A stretch of 64,000 nucleotides of DNA from Lewinellaceae bacterium (GTDB taxonomy: Bacteria > Bacteroidota > Bacteroidia > Chitinophagales > Saprospiraceae): the NCBI GenBank assembly GCA_020636005.1, contig JACJYR010000002.1, positions 930,001 to 994,000 of the forward strand, in the 5' to 3' direction. The position numbers and the translations under genes are program-made. Below, one piece after another: positions 10,492 through 18,440 of the stretch. Positions within the stretch are counted from its first letter, which is position 1. Each line of letters begins with the position of its first letter. Under the pieces are notes generated by a model that made no database searches, was not told where the DNA came from, and was given only the letters and a program-made list of their open reading frames with translations.

Positions 10492-11493
10492 CTAGTTTGA
10501 TATTTGCCTCAGCCGATTAGGGGTTATACCGTGCTTCTTTTTGAACTGTTCCGTAAAATAACTCATTTTGGTATAGCCTACCCTTTCCATGACATCTTGT
10601 ACTTTCTCCTGGCCATTTTGCAGCATAAAATAAGCATGGTCAAGCCTGAAGTTTTTGATGTACTCCCCAGCAGGTTGCTCCAGGAGCTCTGTCATTTTCC
10701 GATGTAGCTGCGTACGGCTCATTCCCATTTCTTCGCTTAGCTGGATGGTAGAGAAACCCTCATCATTGAGGTGCTTTTCAATCACCTGATGGAGCCTGTC
10801 CAGGAAAATTTGATCATAGCTGGCCACTTTTCCCGTTGGTTTTCTGGCGAGGCCAGGCCTGAACTTATGCCTGAGCAATTCCCTCGATTGCATCAATTTC
10901 CTTACTTTGGCAATCAACTCTTCCGCACGGAGCGAGGAAATATCCATACAAGTGTCGGCCCCTTTTTGAAGTGCCAGGAGGGTGTCATCAAAACCACCTG
11001 CAGAGCTAAGGGCCAAAATGGGAATGTGCGCTGTCAATCCGTTTGTCTTTAACATCTCGCAAACTTCCAATCCATTGATATCAGGCAAGGCTAGGTTAAT
11101 AATGATAACATCTGGAATCGTCTCCAAAGCCGTGCTAATCCCTTGTCGTGCCGTTTGAACAGCGTCCACCCTAAAATGATCACCGAGCTGGTTCACTAAT
11201 TCGCCCATTCTTTCAGCATCGCTTTCTATGAGCAGGATGTAGTTGTTTTCACCATGTTGCATCCCGGCTAAAAATGGTTTGTCAAACACTTCTTCAGTTG
11301 GATTGGCAACTTGCTGCTGTTGTGCCGCGCTCAATTGATTTGTTTGGCCCAATTGGGAAAGTTGCCTTTTCAGGGACAAAATCCGCTGATAGAACAAGTA
11401 AAATGCTACTCCATTCCCAAGCAACAATACAATCAATAACAGCCAAACAAAAGGCCAGGGATTTTGCAGCACTGAAGGGAGGAGGAGAAACAT
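10492..11493 (-). CDS. Membrane-anchored AraC regulator with degenerate receiver domain
   Basis: 333 codons from the ATG at 11493. The frame is open to 11664, but the extra 57 residues look non-native. The order is one hydrophobic segment (PWPFVWLLLIVLLLGNGVAFYLF), a Gln-rich linker, a CheY-like domain and a C-terminal AraC/XylS double HTH (STIQLSEEMGMSRTQLHRKM ... VGYTKMSYFTEQFKKKHGITP). The receiver looks unable to accept phosphate. The usual DxxMP aspartate is Asn (INLALPDINGLEV), the acidic pocket reads IESD instead of IEDD/N, and the KP lysine is missing (CMDISSL). It resembles the output half of the hybrid sensor at 37348-39390 but has no kinase. It is probably a transcriptional regulator that is not controlled by phosphorylation (inference). 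Confidence 0.8.
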   Translation of the reverse strand: MFLLLPSVLQNPWPFVWLLLIVLLLGNGVAFYLFYQRILSLKRQLSQLGQTNQLSAAQQQQVANPTEEVFDKPFLAGMQHGENNYILLIESDAERMGELVNQLGDHFRVDAVQTARQGISTALETIPDVIIINLALPDINGLEVCEMLKTNGLTAHIPILALSSAGGFDDTLLALQKGADTCMDISSLRAEELIAKVRKLMQSRELLRHKFRPGLARKPTGKVASYDQIFLDRLHQVIEKHLNDEGFSTIQLSEEMGMSRTQLHRKMTELLEQPAGEYIKNFRLDHAYFMLQNGQEKVQDVMERVGYTKMSYFTEQFKKKHGITPNRLRQISN

Positions 11494-11502
11494 GGAGCTG
11501 CC

Positions 11503-11530
11503 CAAAAATAGTTGGGGAGAAAAAAACAAA
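11503..11530 (-). promoter_or_regulatory. Candidate Bacteroidota-type promoter
   Basis: On the minus strand, TTTG (11530-11527) is followed after 16 bases by TATTTTTG (11510-11503), matching the TAnnTTTG -7 element. Transcription would start just before the ATG at 11493, which supports that start for the AraC regulator. The spacer is slightly short. Confidence 0.35.
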
Positions 11531-11664
11531 CTATTGCAAAGGTGGGAACCCCTTGAGGGAAAGCGGAAAAAAAAGGACTTGATCATTGGGCACTTCAAGC
11601 TTAAATGTGGTGCAGCCATTTTAAACCGTTCACGAAAAACTTTGAATTTGATTAAAGAGGCCAC

Positions 11665-12036
11665 CCCATTTAGTTTTTAATGTTTATTCAAATCTGACGC
11701 GAAGCGCCTAAATTTTTGTGGCACAACAAACAGGGTTGAGCGACCAATGTTATTGCACATTCTGCACAAATATGGGAAATCCTTATGGCTTATTCGAACC
11801 AGGCCAGGAAAATTTGCTAAATCTTGTTATTTTGTATTTGTCCCAACAATTAAAACTCAACAAGCTGTACCCTGCAAGTTGGCTATGCAAACTGCCGCAA
11901 AAAAACAACAACTCGTTTGGAAAAATAACAGGAGGGACATGCAGTACTTAAAACTGCTGATTATTTTTTGACATAACCATGCCTTTGACCTGCTGCGATT
12001 TTATATACCTTCGGGCTTTTCAGCAAGATTTCCGTT
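11665..12036. other. Divergent intergenic region
   Basis: 372 bases lie between the divergent AraC regulator and the LOG gene. They hold the LOG promoter near their right end and a weak hairpin, GCAGT/ACTGC, followed by a T run at about 11941-11970. I see no gene. Confidence 0.4.
11984..12013 (+). promoter_or_regulatory. Candidate promoter of LOG gene
   Basis: TTTG (11984-11987), then 18 bases, then TACCTTCG (12006-12013), close to the Bacteroidota TTTG/TAnnTTTG pattern. It lies 24 bases upstream of the ATG at 12037. Confidence 0.45.
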
Positions 12037-12783
12037 ATGTCAAAGCCAATCAAGAATAGCTTCCCTGTGCTTGCTCCCGGGGAAATCCACTATCTGGAAG
12101 GCCCAAAAAGCCGCCACATCGAGTTAGGATTTGCCGTGCGGGTGTTGTTCCAGTTCATCAAAGGGTTCCGGGCACTTCATTTTGTTGGGCCTTGCATAAC
12201 GGTGTTCGGCTCGGCGAGGTTTAAGGAAGGCCATGTTTACTACGAAAAGGCGAGGCAGGTAGGCAGGGCCATCGCCGAAATGGGCTTCACCACGATGACG
12301 GGCGGGGGCCCCGGGATCATGGAAGCGGCCAACCGGGGTGCCTTCGAGGCAGGCGGCAAATCGGTTGGCTGCAATGTGGTACTGCCCTTTGAGCAGCAGC
12401 CCAACCCCTACATGCAAAAATGTGTGACCATCCGCTACTTTTTCGTGCGCAAGGTACTGCTGTTGAAATATTCCTTCGCCTTTGTAGTGCTACCCGGCGG
12501 CTGGGGCACCATGGACGAGATGTTCGAGACACTGACACTGGTGCAAACCAAGGTCATCAACAACTTTCCAGTGGTCTTGATTGGAAAGGACTATTATCAA
12601 CCCTTTATGGAAATGCTGCAATCCATGCAGGCACAAAAAACCATCTCTCCAGAAGACCTGAAACTGGTGATGCTCACAGACGACATCGGCGAAGCCATCG
12701 CACACATCCAGCAATACATTGAAACCAACTACCAGATAAGAAAACGCCAAAAGCCATCCTGGTGGCTCTTTGAAAGGATCTAA
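12037..12783 (+). CDS. LOG-family nucleotide 5'-monophosphate phosphoribohydrolase
   Basis: 248 residues. The Rossmann-like LOG fold is recognisable from GGGPGIMEAANRGAFEAGG (about residues 90-108) and the signature PGGWGTMDEMFE (about 151-162), which carries the catalytic Glu and phosphate-binding loop. Members cleave the N-glycosidic bond of nucleoside 5'-monophosphates. Plant and actinobacterial ones release cytokinins, and bacterial ones such as YgdH/PpnN act in purine nucleotide turnover. It is a soluble cytosolic enzyme. The length is slightly above the minimal 180-200-residue LOG, as in many Bacteroidota TIGR00730 proteins. It stands alone, followed at 12883 by a membrane-protein gene. 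The family is sure, the physiological substrate is not. Confidence 0.9.
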   Translation: MSKPIKNSFPVLAPGEIHYLEGPKSRHIELGFAVRVLFQFIKGFRALHFVGPCITVFGSARFKEGHVYYEKARQVGRAIAEMGFTTMTGGGPGIMEAANRGAFEAGGKSVGCNVVLPFEQQPNPYMQKCVTIRYFFVRKVLLLKYSFAFVVLPGGWGTMDEMFETLTLVQTKVINNFPVVLIGKDYYQPFMEMLQSMQAQKTISPEDLKLVMLTDDIGEAIAHIQQYIETNYQIRKRQKPSWWLFERI

Positions 12784-12882
12784 CAAATGGACTGAGAAGG
12801 ACAGACGGACAGGTGATTGTATTGATTCCAACTGTCTCCCTGTTCCAACTCAGCCATTCAACAACATTAAAAATTTTACAAC

Positions 12883-13323
12883 ATGTACAACGGCCTTACA
12901 CATGCCCATTCCGGCTTCCGCTGGATCGTTCTGCTGCTGCTCGTGATAGCGGTTTTTAAAGCTTTGATAAAATGGCGCTCCAACGCCCCCTATACCGAAG
13001 GCGACCGAAAGCTCAACCTCTTTACCATGATCGCTGCCCACGTTCAACTGATACTGGGCCTGGCCCTGTTTTTCATCAGCCCGAAAGTATCGCTGACCGG
13101 TGCTGCGATGAAAGATCCGATCCTGCGCTTTTTCACGGCCGAGCACAGCGTGCTGATGTTGCTGGCCATCGTGCTGATTACCATCGGGTATTCACGCTCG
13201 AAAAAGGCCTTGGAGGACGCCCAGAAGTTCCGGTGGGCCTTCATCTACTTTTTGCTGGCGCTGGTAGTGGTGCTGATAGGGATCCCGTGGCCGTTCCGGG
13301 GACTGGGGACGGGTTGGTTTTGA
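12883..13323 (+). CDS. Small four-helix membrane protein
   Basis: 146 residues starting MYNGLTHAHSGFRW. There are four hydrophobic helices: WIVLLLLVIAVFKALI, LFTMIAAHVQLILGLALFFI, EHSVLMLLAIVLITIGY and FIYFLLALVVVLIGIPW. Conserved-looking His and Arg residues sit at the N-terminal helix end (HAHSGFRW) and before helix 3 (TAEHS). This is the layout of a small Bacteroidota family often labelled cytochrome-b-like, but I see no definite haem motif beyond scattered His. An ATG start follows a 99-base gap after the LOG gene, and a strong terminator follows. Function unknown. Confidence 0.75.
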   Translation: MYNGLTHAHSGFRWIVLLLLVIAVFKALIKWRSNAPYTEGDRKLNLFTMIAAHVQLILGLALFFISPKVSLTGAAMKDPILRFFTAEHSVLMLLAIVLITIGYSRSKKALEDAQKFRWAFIYFLLALVVVLIGIPWPFRGLGTGWF

Positions 13324-13341
13324 ACCCTGTCGGCGTAATGA

Positions 13342-13386
13342 CAAAGCCCCGTTTTCCAAACTTTTCCGCTGGCAAACGGGGCTTTG
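13342..13386 (+). terminator. Rho-independent terminator
   Basis: Perfect 13-bp stem CAAAGCCCCGTTT (13342-13354) and AAACGGGGCTTTG (13374-13386), 18 bases after the stop of the membrane-protein gene. The T tract after it is weak (CTCTTAG). Confidence 0.75.
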
Positions 13387-13397
13387 CTCTTAGCAAC

Positions 13398-13507
13398 GAT
13401 GAAAAAATTACTTAGCTATTTTTATTTTGGAAACCCCGGCAATGGAAGGTTTTTTTTAATAATAATCCCGATTTAACATCGGGATTATTTTTCCTTCGAT
13501 CCTTAGC
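13398..13507. repeat. Dispersed hairpin repeat, copy 2
   Basis: This is the second copy of the element at 10004-10110. The 12-bp stem AATAATCCCGAT (13461-13472) and ATCGGGATTATT (13478-13489) is unchanged, while the loop and flanks have diverged. It sits directly downstream of the terminator at 13342-13386. Confidence 0.75.
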
Positions 13508-13845
13508 TTTTGGAAACATCGCTTCTCCAAGTGGCCAACCACCATAATCCAACAACAGTAGTTGCTGCCCAACAAACGCCGGCCTCTTTAGAGGAAGCGC
13601 TTCTCTGGCAGTGTGGACAAGTTGTGCCTGCAAGGTGGGGCAGGCACCAGTGCCACAGCCCCGGTGCCCGTACAAAATGGCAGGCCCTTGCCAGCGAAAA
13701 AAATAGCAGCCTTGCAATGAGCCGACTGCATACCGCAGACTGTTAATGCCCCCGTTAAAAAAGTATTATCGTTCCTTTGCGCCGGCACTGCAAAAGTGTT
13801 GGCGCATTATTTTTGCACACTGCACTGAAATTTAAACCTGTTTAC
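13508..13845. other. Intergenic region upstream of the DsbD-domain gene
   Basis: About 340 bases follow the hairpin repeat. I see no coding region. TATTTTTG at 13808-13815 resembles a -7 element, 30 bases before the ATG at 13846, but no TTTG lies at the right distance. Confidence 0.35.
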
Positions 13846-14292
13846 ATGAAAAAAATATCCTTATTTACCTTGGCGCTGCTGCTGTCGGGTGCTGTTTTCG
13901 GGCAGTTGAACCCGGTAAAATGGACGTATGAATCCAGGAAGGCAGGCGATGGTGAGTACGATCTCGTCTTCACCGCCCACATCCAGGAGGGCTGGTATGT
14001 CTATTCCCAATTCCTCGAATCGGACGAAGGCCCCGTGCGCACTACATTTACCTTTGATGAAAACAGCCAGGTGGAACTGGTGGGTAATTGCAAGGAAGAC
14101 GGCCACAAGTACGAAGGCTTCGACGAGCTGTTTTACATGAACATCATCAAGTTCAGCGGGGAGCCGATGTTTACGCAGCGGGTGAAGATCAAAGCGCCCA
14201 CCACCCTGACCGGCCACCTGGAATTCATGACCTGCGACAATGAGAAATGCTTGCCACCGAAGGAGGTGGAGTTCCGCTTTGGGCTGGAATAG
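13846..14292 (+). CDS. Secreted stand-alone DsbD N-terminal-like domain
   Basis: 148 residues from the ATG at 13846, which begins a clear signal peptide (MKKISLFTLALLLSGAVFG). The mature part is one immunoglobulin-like domain of the DsbD-alpha type. It has LNPVKWTYE, GWYVYSQFLESDEGP and the Cys pair MTCDNEKCLPPKEVEF near the C-terminus. Both N-terminal domains of the DsbD encoded at 14456-17008 have the same landmarks (for example GWTIYSQFLSGDDGP, MTCDNARCLPPKEV). This is therefore a third, free copy, probably an extra periplasmic electron acceptor for DsbD (inference). It lies 163 bases upstream of dsbD on the same strand and may be co-transcribed. Confidence 0.85.
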   Translation: MKKISLFTLALLLSGAVFGQLNPVKWTYESRKAGDGEYDLVFTAHIQEGWYVYSQFLESDEGPVRTTFTFDENSQVELVGNCKEDGHKYEGFDELFYMNIIKFSGEPMFTQRVKIKAPTTLTGHLEFMTCDNEKCLPPKEVEFRFGLE

Positions 14293-14455
14293 GCCGGCAG
14301 GGATAGGAGAAAATTGGAAAATTCTTGGACGACCTTGATTTTGCAATTCCCAATTTCATAATTTCCCCTTTCCCATCAAGGGCTTAATTTTGCAAACTTT
14401 TTTAAAACCCCTTTAGCCTCTGTCTTGAATGTTTAATCTGTAATACCTTTTCGAC

Positions 14456-17008
14456 ATGAGAAAGATAGCGACCTTGTCTGCCTTCCTGTTTCTGGCTTCC
14501 TATACTTTTGGCCAAATCCTGAACCCTGTCAGTTGGACTTTTTCATCTAAGCAAATCAACGACAGCGAGTTCGACCTCATCTTCACTGCCAAGATTGACG
14601 ATGGCTGGACGATCTACTCCCAGTTCCTCTCGGGCGACGACGGGCCACTGCCCACGGCTTTCACCTTTGAAAAGGGCGGCCATTTTGCCAAAACCGGGAA
14701 GACGGAAGAGTCGCCGGAAAACCGAAAGACCATCCACGACGAAGTGTTCGACATGGAGGTGACCAAGTTTTACCACAAAGCCACCTTCACGCAGCGGGTG
14801 AAAGTGAGCGATTTCTCCAAGCCCATCACAGGCTACCTGGAATTTATGACCTGCGACAACGCCCGTTGCCTGCCGCCCAAGGAGGTGGATTTTTCATTTG
14901 CCCTGAAACCTGGTGCCACCGGCAATAAGGACACTGGCGTAGCTACAAAGCCCAGTAGTGAAAAGGCAGCAGCAGCCAATCCTGAAAAAGGAAGCCCTAC
15001 CCTATTGGAACAACCCATCGTGGAGCACGAAGCCCCAGCAGAAACAGCTTCTGCCAACGGCATTTTTGAGCCTGTGAAATGGTCGGTGGCCATAGAAAAA
15101 ATAAACGACCTGGAATTCAACCTCGCATTTAAAGCTACGGTGGACAAAGGCTGGTACATCTACTCCCAGTTCATTGAGGAGGGCGGCCCCGAGGCGACGG
15201 CCATCGAGTTTGCCGAAAACCCCAACGTGGAATTGGTCGGGAAGGCGGAAGAGCAAAGCACCCATAAGGTGCAGGGCTTCGACAAAATGTTCGGTATGGA
15301 CATTACGAAGTACAAAGAGGAAGTCGTTTTCACCCAAAAAATAAAGGTAACAGACGCCTCGCAGCCAATCCTGGGGCAGGCCTACTTTATGACCTGCGAC
15401 GACTCCAAGTGCCTGCCGCCGAAAGAAGTGCCTTTTAAAGTGGTGCCTGCTTCCCTGAGCGCCATCATGCCTTTTGCAGAGGGCGGCGATGTAACGGCCG
15501 CACTGGAAGAGTCTTTCCTCGTGGACAAAACGACCGCCGTGGAATGTGGCGAAATTGAAGAAACAAAAGAGGGCAAGGGCATCTGGGGCATTTTCATACT
15601 TGGCTTTTTGGGCGGCCTGCTGGCGCTGCTCACCCCGTGCGTTTTTCCCATGATACCACTCACCGTCAGCTTTTTCACCAAAGGCAGCGAGAACAAAAAG
15701 AAAGGGCTGGTGAACGCCTTCATGTATGGTTTTTACATTTTGCTGGTGTATCTGCTGCTGAGCATCCCGTTCCATTTGCTGGACTCGGTCAGCCCCGGCA
15801 TCCTCAATGAAATCTCTACCAACGTCTGGCTGAACATCGCCTTTTTCGTGATTTTCCTAGTGTTCGCTTTTTCATTTTTCGGCTACTACGAACTGACGCT
15901 GCCGGCCAGTTGGGCCAACAAAGCAGCCGCTGCGGAAGGCGTTGGGGGGGCCATCGGCATCTTCTTCATGGCGCTCACACTGGCGCTTGTGTCGTTTTCC
16001 TGCACAGGGCCTATCCTTGGCTCTTTGCTGGCCGGGGCGCTGTCTTCGGAAGGCGGGGCCTGGCAGCTAACAGCGGGCATGGGCGGCTTTGGGCTGGCGC
16101 TGGCGCTACCGTTTGGGCTGTTCGCTGCCTTTCCAAGTTGGCTGAGTTCACTGCCAAAATCGGGTGGTTGGATGACGACGGTGAAAGTAGTGCTCGGCTT
16201 CCTGGAACTGGCGCTGGCGCTCAAGTTCCTCTCCAATGCCGACCTGGTGAAGCACTGGGGCCTATTGAAAATAGAGCCGTTCCTGATCCTTTGGATCCTC
16301 GTTTTCATCGGCCTGGGGCTTTATTTGTTTGGAAAAATAAAATTCCCGCACGATTCGCCCATCAAAAAACTTTCGACCCTGCGCATCGCCAGCGGGGTGG
16401 CTTCATTCGCCTTTGCCGCTTACCTGGCCACGGGCTTCATCTACGACGAATCGGCCGGATCGCTGAGATCACTGAAACTGCTGAGCGGCCTTGCTCCGCC
16501 CTCCGGCTACAGTTGGCTCCACCCGAAAGAATGCCCCAACAACCTCGACTGCTTCAAGGACTTCGACCAGGGCCTCGCCTACGCCCAAAAAATGGGCAAG
16601 CCCATTATGATCGACTTCACCGGCCATGCCTGTGTAAACTGCCGCAAAATGGAAGAGCACGTGTGGCCTGAACCGGCTGTTTACAAATACTTGAAAGACG
16701 ACTTTGTGCTCATTTCTTTATATGTGGATGAAAAAATTGATCTGCCGGACGAAGAACAAAAAGTATTGCCCGTAAAAACGGGCGGCACCTTCAAGCTGCG
16801 CACCACCGGCCACAAGTGGCAGTATATGCAAACAGAGACGTTTGAAAACAACTCGCAACCGTACTATGTGCTGCTGTCGCCAGAAGGTAAAATGCTGAAC
16901 CACCCCGTTGGCTACACGCCCGATTCTGACGAATACGCCCACTTCCTGGAATGCGGCCTGCAACGGTTCAATGAGTTGGGGGGCAAGAAAGTGCTGGGGG
17001 CGAAATAG
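14456..17008 (+). CDS. dsbD: Thiol:disulfide interchange protein DsbD
   Basis: 850 residues. The order is a signal peptide (1-19), two tandem DsbD-alpha-like domains (about 20-150 and 205-340, each ending in MTCD(N/D)xxCLPPKEV), a Ser/Ala linker and a polytopic core of about eight helices (375-670). The core has the two membrane cysteines LLTPCVFPMIP and VSFSCTGPILGS. A C-terminal thioredoxin domain (about 690-850) carries the redox motif CVNC (about 723). DsbD carries electrons from cytosolic thioredoxin across the inner membrane to periplasmic proteins such as DsbC-like or cytochrome c maturation partners. It is longer than E. coli DsbD (about 565) because of the duplicated N-terminal domain. 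It follows the free single-domain paralogue and ends at a strong terminator. Confidence 0.95.
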   Translation: MRKIATLSAFLFLASYTFGQILNPVSWTFSSKQINDSEFDLIFTAKIDDGWTIYSQFLSGDDGPLPTAFTFEKGGHFAKTGKTEESPENRKTIHDEVFDMEVTKFYHKATFTQRVKVSDFSKPITGYLEFMTCDNARCLPPKEVDFSFALKPGATGNKDTGVATKPSSEKAAAANPEKGSPTLLEQPIVEHEAPAETASANGIFEPVKWSVAIEKINDLEFNLAFKATVDKGWYIYSQFIEEGGPEATAIEFAENPNVELVGKAEEQSTHKVQGFDKMFGMDITKYKEEVVFTQKIKVTDASQPILGQAYFMTCDDSKCLPPKEVPFKVVPASLSAIMPFAEGGDVTAALEESFLVDKTTAVECGEIEETKEGKGIWGIFILGFLGGLLALLTPCVFPMIPLTVSFFTKGSENKKKGLVNAFMYGFYILLVYLLLSIPFHLLDSVSPGILNEISTNVWLNIAFFVIFLVFAFSFFGYYELTLPASWANKAAAAEGVGGAIGIFFMALTLALVSFSCTGPILGSLLAGALSSEGGAWQLTAGMGGFGLALALPFGLFAAFPSWLSSLPKSGGWMTTVKVVLGFLELALALKFLSNADLVKHWGLLKIEPFLILWILVFIGLGLYLFGKIKFPHDSPIKKLSTLRIASGVASFAFAAYLATGFIYDESAGSLRSLKLLSGLAPPSGYSWLHPKECPNNLDCFKDFDQGLAYAQKMGKPIMIDFTGHACVNCRKMEEHVWPEPAVYKYLKDDFVLISLYVDEKIDLPDEEQKVLPVKTGGTFKLRTTGHKWQYMQTETFENNSQPYYVLLSPEGKMLNHPVGYTPDSDEYAHFLECGLQRFNELGGKKVLGAK

Positions 17009-17014
17009 TGGATA

Positions 17015-17078
17015 GCCAGAAGAAAAGCAAAACGGGCTGCAAAGTGTTCTTTGCAGCCCGTTTTGCTTTTCTTCTGGC
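17015..17078. terminator. Bidirectional terminator between dsbD and VWA gene
   Basis: Perfect 30-bp inverted repeat (17015-17044 and 17049-17078) with a 4-base loop TGTT. It begins 7 bases after the dsbD stop and ends 11 bases before the stop of the convergent lipoprotein gene, so it probably serves both. Confidence 0.85.
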
Positions 17079-17088
17079 GGAATCAGGC

Positions 17089-18075
17089 TCAGTTGCCGAA
17101 CCCCTCGCTGTTGAATTTCTCAACGATGCGGCGGTCGGAACCCGTATTGGTGTTGTCCCTGACTTCGATGATCAGGTCGTTTTCAAAAGGTGTCGGATCT
17201 GAAATTGGGCTTTGGTAGTAGAGAAAATAAATGCTGTTGGAAAGGCTCTGGATGTCGGACTGGATATCAAGGAACATTTGTTCGAGGCCAGCCACGTCGT
17301 CCGCTTTGAAATACCGGGCAGGGTCTTTGGCAAGCTTTTTCAGGGACACCTCGTCCAGGTCGGGGCTGGAGAGAGCGGCCACATAGGCACGCCGGTTGCC
17401 CAGGGCATTTTGCGCCATCTCCAGGGTGACAAACTGAGAGGCGTTGTGCCTGCCGTCAGTGAAGATGATGAGGCTGCCATCCACGATACCTTCTATCGAA
17501 TAGGCGTCTTCCCACAGGTCGGCCACATCAATGACAGCCCCGTAAATATTGGTAGAATTCACCAGGCCACTTTCAGGGATGGAGTTGATGGCATCCAGCA
17601 ATGCTTGTGAATCGGTGGTGAAAGTTTGCACCGCCTTCGTGGCGGCGTCGAAGGTATAGATGGCGATTTCCTGCTCCGGGAGCTTTTTCTGCACCAGCGA
17701 TCTGGCCGCTTCTTTTATTTGCGGGATGAAAGCTTCCACGCTGCGGGTGATGTCGAGCAACAGCACCGTCCTGATAGCAAACGGAATGGTGCCTTGCCCG
17801 ATGCGCAGGTCGGCCTCCGAGTCAATTTCGCCTTCGTTTTCCTTGACGATGAAATCGGACGTGGTGAGCTTGGAGACGCCTTTTTTGTCCAAATCGGTCA
17901 CTTGAAAAAGCACCTGCACTGTGCGGCTTTCCGGCACCACCCCTACCTCAAAGGAATGCAGCCTGAAAAATTTGGAAAAATCAGAAGGGCCATAGTCGTT
18001 GTCCTTTTTGCAGCCGGCAGCAGCGATGAGGAGGAATACCAAACAGATTTGGGACAAAGTGGACACAGTTTTCAT
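17089..18075 (-). CDS. VWA-domain lipoprotein
   Basis: 328 residues. A lipoprotein signal ends in LIAAAGC (Cys22). A short beta domain follows (VQVLFQVTDLDKKGVSKLTTSDFIVKENEG), then a von Willebrand A domain with MIDAS-like LLLDITRS (DxTxS rather than the usual DxSxS), a Thr-containing loop (STNIYG) and FTDGRHN. It is probably anchored in the periplasm or outer membrane and binds a protein or metal (inference). It is convergent with dsbD and shares its terminator. The partner is not evident from the neighbours. Confidence 0.8.
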   Translation of the reverse strand: MKTVSTLSQICLVFLLIAAAGCKKDNDYGPSDFSKFFRLHSFEVGVVPESRTVQVLFQVTDLDKKGVSKLTTSDFIVKENEGEIDSEADLRIGQGTIPFAIRTVLLLDITRSVEAFIPQIKEAARSLVQKKLPEQEIAIYTFDAATKAVQTFTTDSQALLDAINSIPESGLVNSTNIYGAVIDVADLWEDAYSIEGIVDGSLIIFTDGRHNASQFVTLEMAQNALGNRRAYVAALSSPDLDEVSLKKLAKDPARYFKADDVAGLEQMFLDIQSDIQSLSNSIYFLYYQSPISDPTPFENDLIIEVRDNTNTGSDRRIVEKFNSEGFGN

Positions 18076-18440
18076 AAATTTCTTTTTTTGATGAAACGAT
18101 TTTTATGATGGATAGTGGTGCGTTCAGGTGATACTTTAAAATTAAAACTTTCTCCACCCGGTGAGTTGCGCAAACTTGACAAAGCACAAAACCCGAACCG
18201 TTTTAAGCTATCCTTAATGATTAGTCAAACAATCTAACAGTTCAAAAAGGTAAGGTCCTGGGCAAATGTTTTAAGGACTGGCGTTATTTTACCTGTCAGA
18301 TGATTTTAGTGAACGTTGCCCCCTATCGGAATGCGCCCTCTGTTTCACAAATGGGCCGAATGCAACCCACCACTTTACAATTCCGCCAAAACGTCGTAAA
18401 ATTGGAGCCTTGTTTACAGCTTTTTATAAATATCAATACA
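18076..18440. other. Divergent intergenic region upstream of mmsA
   Basis: 365 bases between the VWA gene and mmsA. It should hold both promoters. The plus-strand frame is open back to 18300, but that part is not protein-like. I see no clear operator. Confidence 0.3.

Noticed and set aside
18300..18440. Longer N-terminus for MmsA
   Set aside because: The extra 47 residues are unlike the family; the ATG at 18441 gives the standard MNVTDIQ...NYIAGSF start.
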